A DNA stretch of 64,000 nt from Pleurodeles waltl. Its lineage: Eukaryota; Chordata; Amphibia; Caudata; Salamandridae. Shown in pieces: positions 10,642 to 21,492 of the stretch. The stretch spans positions 351,982,339 through 352,046,338 of the forward strand of contig NC_090451.1 of the NCBI RefSeq assembly GCF_031143425.1, given 5' to 3'. The notes beneath the pieces were generated by a model. It was not told the origin of the DNA. It made no database searches and was given only the letters and a program-made list of their open reading frames with translations. Position numbers and translations under genes: made by a program. How positions within the stretch are numbered: position 1 is the first letter of the stretch; each line of letters starts with the position of its first letter.

Positions 10642-11594
10642 TGTAGGAAAGTACCATCTTGCCTGGCATGTTACCCCCATTTTTACATGTATGTAAGTTT
10701 GTTTTTGCCTGTCTCACTGGGATCCTCCTAGCCAGGACCTCAGTGCTCATAGTTTGTGGCCTCAATGTGTGTACCTGTGTAGTGACTAACTGTGTCACTG
10801 AGGCCCTGCTAACCAGAACCTCAGTGCTTATGCTCTCTCTGCCTTTAAAATTGTCACTATAGGCTAGTGACCATTTTCACCAATTCTAATCGGCACACTG
10901 GAACACCCATATAATTCCCTAGTATATGGTACCTAGGTACCCAGGGTATTGGCGTTCCAGGAGATCCCTATGGGCTGCAGCATTTCTTTTGCCACCTATA
11001 GGGAGCTCAGACAAATCTTACACAGGACTGCCACTGCAGCCTGAGTGAAATAACGTCCACGTTATTTCACAGCCATTTTACACTGCACTTAAGTAACTTA
11101 TAAGTCACCTATATGTCTAACCCTCATTTGGTGAAGGTTAGATGCAAAGTTTCTAAGTATGAGGGCACCCTTGCACTAGCAAAGGTGCCCCCACATAGTT
11201 CAGGGCAATTTCCCCGGACTTTGTGAGTGCGGGGACACCACTATACGCGTGCACTACACATAGGGCAATGCCTATATGTAGGTTCACAGTGGTAACTCCG
11301 AATATGGCCATGTAACATGTCTAAGATCATGGAATTGTCCCCCCATGCCAAATCTGGTATTGGGTTGCCAATCCCATGCATCCCCGGGGCTCCACTATGG
11401 ACCCCCGGTACTGCCAAACCAGCTCTCAGGGGTTTTCTCTGCAGCTACCGCTGCTGCCAACCCACAGACAGGGTTCTACCTCTATCAGCCTATGCTGCTA
11501 GAACACTACTAATCTACTAATAAGGGATAACTGGACCTGGCACAAGGTGTAAGTACCATCAGTTACCCACTATAAGCCAGGCCAGCCTCCTACA
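10642..11594 (+). mobile_element. LTR family 1, internally deleted copy
   Basis: It begins TGTAGGAAAGTACC and ends CAGCCTCCTACA, the termini of the 3-kb family. It follows the full copies up to the CAGACAGGGTTCT block, then jumps to the ACCTCTATCAGCC block near the 3' end, so about 2 kb of the middle is missing, including the polyadenylation region. The flanking 5-mers are ACTAG (10637-10641) and ATTAG (11595-11599), a target duplication with one change. The palindrome is at 11045-11070. Confidence 0.85.
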
Positions 11595-12467
11595 ATTAGT
11601 ACACAGGTGGACAGGAGACCATGCTTCAATATACTGCTGCAACAGACCACTTCTTCAACTCCTTCTGTCCTAGCTATCTCCTGTCCTGCCTAAGAGGAAG
11701 AAATCACAACCTAGAAAAAGGCCTTCAGGATGCTAGTTCAGTTACTGGGGCCCAGGAAGGATTCTGACCACAGACGTCCCATCCTAAACCCCCCAGTGTG
11801 ACCCAGCTGTTTGTTTTCTGTAACTCTGCCAAGCCAGTAGAATTACAGGCCCAGAGTACCAACTCCTGGGGACCATTTATTTCACCTTTCAAACCCACTC
11901 TCCCCCCGAGGGCAGACCAATGGAGGCTGACCCACACCCTTCCATCTTTAGACTATCTCTCTGATGATCGTAGTCCAGGGCATTGGAGGGAAAGTATAAA
12001 ATCACTTTGTTGAGCAAGGCACTGACACTGCAAGTAAGAATTCAGATTTCAAAGTTGCAATGTTTCTATTCTTGACCAATGTTAATGACACTCTTACAAG
12101 CTTTAAAATGCCTAATTTACCACACATATGTGCAAAAATGAGTCACCTGATATTAATCTAGCAGTTTTTCATGAACGGCTGCGATGTGTGAATGTGGACC
12201 AATATTGTAGGGTTGCCCGGGCCTATTTTTGAGCTTAATCAGACCCTGCTAATTAGGGTGTCGCTGACCGCACTCATTGCTGTTAAAACTGGAAAAGATG
12301 GTGGCGTGTTTTTTGTTTATTTTTTATCATTTTCCACTTGTCTGCTTTGAAGTTCTGATAATGACTTCTACCCTCATTTTGTTTCAAAATTTTATCCATC
12401 TCGAATTGGATCGCCGATCTATCAAAGAATTTGTTACATTCGAATTGAGAATGTTGGCCGGTGTGAT
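11595..12467. other. no recognisable feature
   Basis: I can assign no gene or repeat family. The short open frames here have no family motifs. Confidence 0.4.
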
Positions 12468-12470
12468 TTA

Positions 12471-13168
12471 GGGCCAGATGTACAAAACTTTTTTCCTGTC
12501 GCAAATGGCCTGAAAAAAGAATTTTGCGAAGCACAGACCCGAGTTTGCGATTCGGTAATCTATTTACCGAATCGCAAAAAGGGTTTGCGAGTCGCAATTA
12601 GGAAGGGGCGTTCCCTTCCCAATTGCAAGTCGCAGTACAATGTTTGATTGTTTTGTGACCTTGAATGCGGTCACAAAACAATCGCAGTTAGGAAATTGGT
12701 GCTAACTCATTCGCAAATGGGAAGGGGTCTCATGGGACCCCTTCCCCTTTGTGAATGGATGCGAAAATAGTTTTTCAGAGCAGGCATTGGTCCCACGGAT
12801 AACTGCCTGCTCTGAAAAATTAAAAGAAAATGTCGTTCTTTTTTTTTATTTTTATTTTTTGTTTTTTTTTTACGTATCCCGTTTTCCGCTAAGGAAAACA
12901 GGCTGCATTTTAAAAACCAAAAACCCAGTAATAAAAAAAAGACTGCTTTATTTAAAAGCAGGCACAGACATGGTGGTCTGCTGTCCCCAGCCGGCCACCA
13001 TCCCTGTGAGTGCAGCCATTCCCAATGGTGTTGCAAGTTGCAACCTACCTCATGAATATTTATGAGGTAGGTCATTTGCGACCCCATTGGGAATCGCAAA
13101 CAGTGTCATTGACACTGTTGTTTATCAGGTTTTGCTACTCGCAAACCTGATATTTGTACATGTGGCCC
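12471..13168. mobile_element. PIF/Harbinger-type MITE with nested palindromes
   Basis: The left end GGGCCAGATGTACAAA and the inverted right end GGGCCACATGTACAAA agree at 15 of 16 positions. The element is flanked by a TTA duplication (12468-12470 and 13169-13171), the 3-bp target typical of Harbinger. The 698-bp body encodes nothing. It is built from inverted repeats, for example GATTGTTTTGTGACC against its complement (about 12647-12682), TTGCGATTCGGTAA against its complement (about 12545-12577), and ACCTACCTCAT against its complement around 13050. Confidence 0.85.
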
Positions 13169-13171
13169 TTA

Positions 13172-13425
13172 ATGTATTGTCATAGGGCCTTCCAGTGAAG
13201 TTGCTGAACCAGCTACAGCAGATTCCAAATGCAGCTGTAAGAGTCCTAACTGGTACAAAGAAAAAATATCACGCCACTACGATCTTGCATTCTTTACATT
13301 GACCCCTCCCAATTAAAGAGTTTGTTCAAATCAAGACACTTGTGCTTGTTCACCGGATTATTCATCCAGCCTCTCCTGACTTTGTGGGTTAAGTTCCGCA
13401 TCTGATAGGGGCCTGGAATATTGTT
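13172..13425 (+). pseudogene. L2/CR1-like LINE reverse transcriptase C-terminal fragment
   Basis: Translation gives KLLNQLQQIPNAAVRVLTGT, then YHATTILHSLH, a stop where the family has Trp, and VKEFVQIKTLVLVHRI-type residues. This matches the end of the RT domain and the following conserved region of jockey/L2/CR1-group LINEs (QxxQNAAARL, then HWLP, then KxLxLxYK). Stops at the LHW position and upstream show decay. It begins directly after the Harbinger MITE. Confidence 0.6.
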
Positions 13426-13910
13426 ATGTAATTGCATGATAACACCAGTTTGGACTTTCATTTCATACAATTCAGCATTACCTTCTTCAGTTGTTTGAAA
13501 AGAATGGTGGGCGTTTTGGGTATAACGTTCTCTCTGATTTCATATGTTGATGTAAACAATTAAGTTGAATTATGAATTTGTCTGCACCATGAAGCAGCTT
13601 ATCAAATGTGAACTTACATATTTATGCATCTTGAAAATTGTTGGGATTCCATTGCGGAGGTTATGTGGCAATCTTCACCTTTTTGTGGCCTACTGAGAAA
13701 GAGTTTTTGCTGTAGTCCATTTTTATAGTTCTTTCTTCCAATTATTGTGCTAGTTTTGTGGGGGATGTTTTTATTTGTGCATCTTTGTTGATGGTGGCCA
13801 CAATGTTGTTGTTGATGGTGCTTACCATTTCTGTGACTTAGGTTTATAGATGAATAGGGCACACCGGATTTGGCTGCATTTCCAGTGAAGTAATCCTAGG
13901 TTTCACTGAG
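13426..13910. other. no recognisable feature
   Basis: AT-rich sequence with simple CAACA/TGTTG-rich patches near 13790-13830. No gene or family recognised. Confidence 0.35.
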
Positions 13911-16900
13911 TATGATAGTAGGAGGCTTGCACAATATATGTGTACACCTATGGGCGAGGCACCCTGTACTGAGTCCAGGCAACCCTTATTGATAATGTAG
14001 GTGGTTCTTGATGACCAGAGCTCTGATAAGGGTAGTTGTGGAGAGCAACTGAGACTTATCCAGGAGGGTGTAAAGCGGTTGCTAATACCATACAGGTCAG
14101 TCAGTGATGTACACACAGAATGAACCACACCAGTGTCTGAAAAATAGGTTATATTTATTGTAACACACTCTCTAGAGCTAACTTTGGTAGGTCTACAAAC
14201 AAGAGATATGAATATAGAAAAATATACTTAGCAACGTAAATAAAGGAATAAAATAACATGGTCCCCTATGGGGGAGCCAAACCATATATAAAAAAAAAAA
14301 TGGAATGTCAGAATCACTCCCAGCCCACACTACCATCCAAGGTCCCTTAGGACTGGAGAAGTAATAAAACCCCAAAGGTAAGTAGGTAGAATTCCCCAGT
14401 CACCCCTGTGCAGAGTTGTAATCCAGGATCAGTGTCAACAGGATAACATGGAGAAGTTGCAGTTGGAGTTTTTGCAGTTTAGGACCCCGAGGAAATCAAA
14501 TGGGACAACAGAGGTTGGATAGTGCCCCCATCTGTGGATACCTAGAACAGTGGAATACCTACACCAGGGAGCCTAGGGGTAAAATTGTGTTCAAACCTCC
14601 TGTTTAATTCAATGGGGAACTTGGTTGTCCAGCTGCTGTCTTGACCTGGGGACCAGGTCAGTGGAACCCAGTCATGGATCCTGAAGAAGAAGACCTATGG
14701 AAAGAGGGGACAGAGTCCAGGTCACCCGGAGGTGCCCAGGCAATGCAGTAGGACAATGCCGACCTTTCTTTGAGATGGTTTCCTGTTGGACGGTGGTCGC
14801 AGAAGTGCAGCTGTGGAGTCTAGGCAATGCAGGAAGATCCCAGGAGTCATCCACAAGCTGTCCCACGCCAGTCGAATCGCAGAGGGGTCAGTGGGACCAC
14901 CAACAAGCCTTAGCAAATGCAGGGAAGCATTGCACAGAGTTTGGAGGATTTGGGAGGACCGGCACGGTCCACGTGACCTAACCTTGGCAGGTAGGCTAGA
15001 GCCAGCCCAGCAAGCAGGAGAGCCAGAAGGAATCTTTTGAGCCCCCAGCAGGACCCTCTGGCAGAAGCCACAGGGAGGCCTCAACAACACAGCAATGAGG
15101 GATGGCCACATTGCAGGAGTGGCAGAGAGGGTGTGGTTTTTGGAGCTGGAGAGTGCTGGAGGCTTGGGCTTCTTGGATCTAGGAAGCCTTCAAACTGAAG
15201 AGCCAATAAGCCTTGGCAATGACAAACAGACCTGGTGCACAAGGGTTCAAGCCAAGCAGCTCCCGCGAGGGACCACAGACTTCCCAGTTGCAAGAAAGAT
15301 AGGTCAGACCTCTGGAGAGGCACAGAACCACCATCTGTAGGAGGCTGGCTTGGCTTGTAGTGGGTACCAAGGGGTACTTACACTCTGTACCAGGTCCAGT
15401 TATCCTTTATTAGTGTAGAAGGGGTGTTTCTAGCAGCTTAGGCTGATAGAAGGTAGCTATAGCAGAGCAGCTTAGGCTGAACTAGGAGACATGCAAAGCT
15501 CCTACTATACCTCTGGTGTCATATGCACAATATCATAAGAAAACGCAATACACAGATATACTAAAAAATAAAGGTACTTTATTTTTATGACAATATGCCA
15601 AAAGTATCTCAGTGAGTACCCTCAGTATGAGGATGCCAAATATACACAAGATATATGTACACAATACCAAAATTATGCAGTAATAGCAAAAGGAAGTAAT
15701 GCAAGCAGTGTAAAGTTAAAATAGATTGCAATAGGAGCACATAGGCTAGGGGCAGCACAAACCATATACTCCAAAAGTGGAATGCGAACCACAAATGGAC
15801 CCCAAACCTATGTGAGCTTGTAGAGGGTCGCTGGGACTGTAATAAAACAGTGAGGGTTAGAAAAATAGCCCACCCCAAGACCCTGTAAGGTAGGTGTAAA
15901 ATGCACCTACAACCCCCAGAGAGCACAGAAGTCTTGATAGGGGGATTCTGCAAGGAAGACCAACACCAGCAATGCAACAGCAGTGGATTTCCAGACCTGA
16001 GTACCTGTAAGACAAGGGGACCAAGTCCAAGAGTCGCGACAGTGTCGAGAGTGGGCAGATGCCCAGGAAATGCCAGCTGAGAGTACAAGGAAGCTGCCAC
16101 CGGATGGAAGAAGCTTTGTGTTCTGCAAGAACGAAGAGGACTAGGAACTTCCCCTTTGGAGGATGGATGTCCCACGTCGTGAAGAAGCTTGCAGAGGTGT
16201 TCCTACGCAGAAAGACCGCAAACAAGCCTTGCTAGCTGCAAGGGTCGCGGTTAGGGTTTTTGTATGCTGCTGTGGCCCAGGAGGGACCAGGATGTCGCCA
16301 CTTGGATGAGGAGACAGAGGGGGCGCCCAGCAAGTCAGGGAGCCCTCACAGAAGCAGGCAGCACCCGCAGAAGTACCGGAACAGGCACTTAGAAGAGGAG
16401 TGAACCGGAGTCCACCCGAAGTCCGAAAAGGGAGTCCCACGACGCCGGAGGACGACTCAGAAGGTTGTGCACTGCAGGTTAGAGTGTTGGGGACCCAGGC
16501 TTGGCTGTGCACGAAGGAAATCCTGGAAGAGTGCACAGGAACCGGAGCAGCTGCAAATCACGCGGTACCCAGCAATGCAGTCTAGCGTGGGGAGGCAAGG
16601 ACTTACCTCCACCAAACTTGGACTGAAGAGTCACTGGACTGTGGGAGTCACTTGGACAGAGTTACTGAGTTCCAGGGACCACGCTCGTCGTACTGAGAGG
16701 GGACCCAGAGGACCGGTGATGCAGTCTTTTGTTGCCTGCGGTTGCAGGGGGAAGATTCCGTCGACCCACGGAAGATTTCTTCAGAGCTCCTGGTGCAAGA
16801 AGGAGGCAGGCTACCCCCAGAGCATGCACCACTAGGAAACAGGCGAGAAAGCCGGCAGGATGAAGCGATACAAGGTTGCAGTAGTCGTCTTTGCTACTTT

Positions 16901-19655
16901 GTTGTGGTTTTGCAGGCGTTCTGAGCAGTCAGCGGTCGATCCTTTGGCAGAAGGTGAAGAGGGAGATGCAGACGAACTCTGGTGAGCTCTTGCATTCGGT
17001 ATCTGAAGAATTCCCCAAAGCAGAGACCCTAAATAGCCAGAAAAGGAGGTTTGGCTAACTAGGAAGGAGGATAGGCTAGTAACACAGGTAAGAGCCTATC
17101 AGAAGGAGTCTCTGACGTCACCTGCTGGCCCTGGCCACTCAGAGCAGTCCAGTGTGCCAGCACACCTCTGAATCCAAGATGGCAGAGGTCTGGGGCACGC
17201 TGGAGGAGCTCTGGGCACCTCCCCTGGGAGGTGCAGGTCAGGGGAGTGGTCACTCCCCTTTCCTTTGTCCAGTTTCGCGCCAGAGCAGGGCTGGGGGATC
17301 CCTGAACCGGTGTAGACTGGCTTATGCAGAGATGGGCACCATCTGTGCCCATCAAAGCATTTCGAGAGGCTGGGGGTGGCTACTCCTCCCCAGCCCTGAC
17401 ACCTTTTTCCAAAGGGAGAGGGTGTAACACCCTCTCTCTGAGGAAGTCCTTTGTTCTGCCTTCCTGGGCCAGGCCTGGCTGGACCCCAGGAGGGCAGAAA
17501 CCTGTCTGAGGGGTTGGCAGCAGCAGCAGCTGCAGTGAAACCCAGGGAAAGGCAGATTTGCAGTACCCGGGTCTGTGCTAGAGACTCGGGGGATCATGGA
17601 ATTGTCTCCCCAATGCCAGAATGGCATTGGGGTGACAATTCCATAATCTTAGACATGTTACATGGCCATGTTCGGAGTTACCATTGTGACGCTATACATA
17701 GGTAGTGACCTATGTATAGTGCACGCGTGAAATGGTGTCCCAGCACTCACAAATTCTGGGGAATTTGCCCTGAACGATGTGGGGGCACCTTGGCTAGTGC
17801 CAGGGTGCCCACACACTAAGTAAATTTGCACCCAACCGTCACCAGGTGAGGGTTAGACATATAGGTGACTTATAAGTTACTTAAGTGCAGTGTAAAATGG
17901 CTGTGAAATAACGTGGACGTTATTTCACTCAGGCTGCAATGGCAGGCCTGTGTAAGAATTGTCAGAGCTCCCTATGGGTGGCAAAAGAAATGCTGCAGCC
18001 CGTAGGGATCTCCTGGAACACCAATACCCTTGGTACCTCAGTACCATATACTTGGGAATTATAAGGGTGTTCCAGTATGCCAATGTGAAATTGGTCACTA
18101 GCCTGTTAGTGACAATTTGGAAAGCAGAGAGAGCATAACCACTGAGGTTCTGGTTAGCAGAGCCTCAGTAAGACAGTTAGTCATCACACAGGGAACACAT
18201 ACAGGGCACACTTATGAGCACTGGGGCCCTGCCTGTCAGGTCCCAGTGACACATAGACTAAAACAACATATATACAGTGAAATATGGGGGTAACATGCCA
18301 GGCAAGATGGTACTTTCCTACACCATCTATGCTGTAAAACTTCAAAGAGTCCATGGGACAGAATGATCCACTAGCCAGAGGTGCCTGCGGAAGCAGTAGA
18401 GGGGCTCCTTCACTCCAAGGGAGATTCCTTCTTGCTTTCCTAAGTGCAGGCAGAGTCCCTGTGACTCTGGAGGATGCACAGCCAACAAGGGTTGCATAAG
18501 TCTTGCTGAACTTGGAAACAAAGTTGCAGCAGGAGCCCTCCTACTGGTTATAGTCTTGCTCTTGGTTCCAGCAAAGAACAGCAGTGGTGCAGTGTCCAGA
18601 TTGCAGAAGTGTCTTGCAGAGGAGATTTGCAGATGGTTCCTGAAGTCTTGCAGATGAATCTAGGGTTCCACCAGGAAGGGGTTGGCACTTACTGCAGTGT
18701 CCCACCAATCAGAGGGGTTAAGGAACATCACCCAGCTGGACTAACCAGTCAGATGCTCCCAGGGGCGTCTGCTCATCTTATTTCCAAGATGGCAGAATCA
18801 GGTGGCCCCCTGGCAGAGCTCTGTGCACCTCCCTAGGGGAGGAATTGGACAGGGGGGTGGTCACTCCCCTGTCCTTTGTGTGTTTTTGCACCAGAGTGAG
18901 AACTGGCGGTTTCTGAACTTGTGCAAACTGATTTATTTAAGGAAAGCACCAAATGTCACCTTCAAAGCAGTCTGATGGCTCTGAGGCACGCCCAGCCCAG
19001 AGACACCTATTTCTAAAGAAGAGGTGTTCACACCTCTATCTTACAGGAAATCCTTTGTTCTGCCTTCCCCTGCATGAGTTAGGCTCAGCAGCAGGAGGGC
19101 AGAACAGTCACTAGGGTCGGCAGCAGCACAGCTGGCAATTCGTGTTGACCAATGTCCACTACATACCTTAAGATGCCTTCCCCACACTTACAAAGCCCAG
19201 GAAACGGAGTCTGTGGTTTTTAGGGTCACCTCTGCTCATGCAGAGGGGTGCCCTCACACTTAGAACAATGCACCCTGCCCTTGGGCTGAAGGGCCTACCT
19301 TAGGCGTGACTTACAAGGTCAGAGTGTAGTGACCATGACCTAAGGCAAATCTTATATCTGGAGTGAAAATTCATGCACCGTTTCACAAAGACTGCAATGG
19401 CAGGCCTGTAGTCACAGTTTGCATGCCCCCCCTTGGGTGGCACAATACATGCTGCAGCCCATGAGGGGTCTCCTGGTGCACCAGTGTCCTGGGTACCTAA
19501 GTACCATGTACTAGGGACCTACACAGGAGCACCAGTATGCCGATTGTGGGGTGTAAAAGTTACCATACAATTAAATTTAGGGGACTGAAAACTGACACTG
19601 GGCACCTGGTTATCAGGATCCCAGTGCACTACAGTCTAAGCATACTGACACCAAG
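13911..19655 (-). mobile_element. related LTR (family 4), minus, split by the LTR at 15336-18322
   Basis: Flanks at 13911-15335 and 18323-19655 share the style of the other LTRs. On the minus strand there is an AATAAA near 14150. The block GGGTGGCACAAT...TGCTGCAGCCCA lies near 19435-19460, as in the U3 of families 1 to 3. The family-1 insertion has a perfect CCATC duplication, so both flanks were once contiguous. The right end is lost where the DIRS copy begins (about 19656). The left boundary (TGATAGTAGGAGGC at about 13913) is a guess, and no target duplication could be shown. Confidence 0.5.
15336..18322 (-). mobile_element. LTR family 1, full-length solo LTR (minus)
   Basis: A 2,987-bp unit with inverted termini TGTAGGA and TCCTACA and a perfect 5-bp duplication CCATC (15331-15335 and 18323-18327). 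The minus-strand polyadenylation signal is at 15578-15583 and the 26-bp palindrome at 17903-17928. There is no gag or pol inside, and no second LTR nearby, so it is a solo LTR left by recombination between the two ends of an element, or a non-autonomous unit that moves as such. Long frames inside it (for example 15609-16175) have no protein signature. Confidence 0.9.
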
Positions 19656-19990
19656 CAAAAGATCTGCAGTGGTAGCTGACGAACCACGATTGGGTCAGAT
19701 GCAGATCCTTCTCCCTTCCTCAAACAGATCTTACAATAGTGACAGATGTGTCACTCCTGGGATGGGGCAGCCATCTGGGAGAGGTGGCAGTCAGAGGACC
19801 CTGGTCTCCGTCAGATCCCAGACTGCACATCAGTCTGATGGAGTTACAGGCGATCCAACTGGCATTGAAAGCTGTCCTACCTTCCATCAAGGGGAAGCTG
19901 GTGCAGATGTTCATGGGCAACGCCGCTGTTATTTGGTACTGCAACAGACAGAGCGATGTGGGGTTGTGGACCCTATGTCAAGAGGCCTAA
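19656..19990 (+). pseudogene. DIRS RNase H remnant (second copy)
   Basis: VTDVSLLGWGSHLGEVAVRG and LMELQAIQLALK match VTDASTLGWGAHL and LLELRAIRLALK of the better copy. The second acidic segment reads FMGNAAVIWY where VLTDNTTAMWY is found in the first copy, so the catalytic Asp has become Gly. A stop follows QEA at 19988-19990. Confidence 0.75.
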
Positions 19991-21492
19991 CTTATCTGGA
20001 CATGGCAGGAACACAAGGGCATTTCCATTGTGGTTCAATACCTGGCGGGCTCTCTGAACACTAGGGTGGATGAACTTAGCCGCAGATGCTAAGCGGATCA
20101 CGAATGGCCTCTCCATCCATAGGTGGTGCAAGGTCTCTTTCAGCAGGGGAGAGAGCATTGGTTAGATCTGTTTGCCTCCGCTGAGAATTCGCAATGTCAG
20201 CAGTTTTGTGCAGTGGAGTTTCCAAAGTGTCTCTTGCTTGTCGACCCTTTTCATCTAGACTAGAGCTAAGGCGTCCTATACACTTTTCTGCCCATACCAG
20301 TCCTGCCCAGATGTCTCAAGAAGATCAAGAGTCAATGGGCCAAAGTAATTCTTCTGGCTCTGGACCGGGCACAGAGAGTCCGGTATCCAAGCTACTGAGC
20401 ATGGCAATCGATCCTTCAATCAGGCTTCCACTTTGAGAGGACTTTCTGTCACAGCAGAAGGGGAAGGTTCTCCCCCTAAACCTGCCCAGTCTGTCTTCTT
20501 GCATGGAGATTGTGCAGTGGCAGTTTGCAGGCTTTGACCTTCCTGTTGAAGTTTGTGATGTTATCTTGGCAGTCAGTCGTTCCTCTACCAATACTGTGTA
20601 CGCCTGATGTTGGGAGAAAATTGTGCTTGGTGTTCCAACACAATTGTTGATCCCCCTTTCTGCTCCTCTTTATTGGGTTCTTCTGTTCATTCTTTCACTT
20701 GCCCAGCAGGGCTCTCCTCTGGACACTTTTACAGGTTTTCTTTTTGCTATATCTGTATTCCTCAGATTACCTGATCAGCCCTCTCATTTCAAATCGCCCA
20801 CTGTAAATAGGTTCTTGAAAGGTTTATTTCATCTTTTTCCCCCTTCTCCTTTTATCATGCCTCAGTGGGACTTGAATCTGGTGTTTAAATTCTTAATAAG
20901 CACTCCCTTTGAGCCACTTCACAATTGTACCCTGCACCTCACCTTCAAAACAGCTTTCCTCATGGCTATAGCATCTGCCCAACGAGTTAGTCAACTATAG
21001 GCCTTATCTAAGCCGCCCTGTTTATCTGACAAAGTGGTGCTTCGGACACATGCCTCCTTTCTTCCAAAGGTGATCATGCCCTTTCATATAGGTCAATCCA
21101 TCACCTTGCCTACTGTCTATGCTTCCCCTCCCCCTTTCAATGATGAGGAGTGTCTCCATTATCTGGATCCCAAATGAGTATTATCATTCAACCTTGACAG
21201 TACACAGGATTTCTGGGTAGACAATCAACTCTTTGTGAGGTATGTTGGAGTGAAGAAAGGTTGTGCTGTGCAGAAAATGACCATCTCCTGATGGGTTGTC
21301 CTTTGCTTTAAAATATACTACACATTGGCCAAGAAGCAACTCCCTGAGGGCTTGCGCGCTCATTTAACCAGAGCCAAAGCTGCGACCACTGCGTTAGCAT
21401 GTGGCGTTCCAGTCCTGAATATCTGCCAGACAGCAACGTGGGCCTCCCTGCACACGTATACCAAACATTAGTGCCTGGACATTCAGGCCAGT

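Noticed and set aside
14672..15340. Several 60-130-codon frames on both strands
   Set aside because: They lie in GC-richer LTR-like sequence with no conserved motifs, and every strand and frame gives similar lengths.
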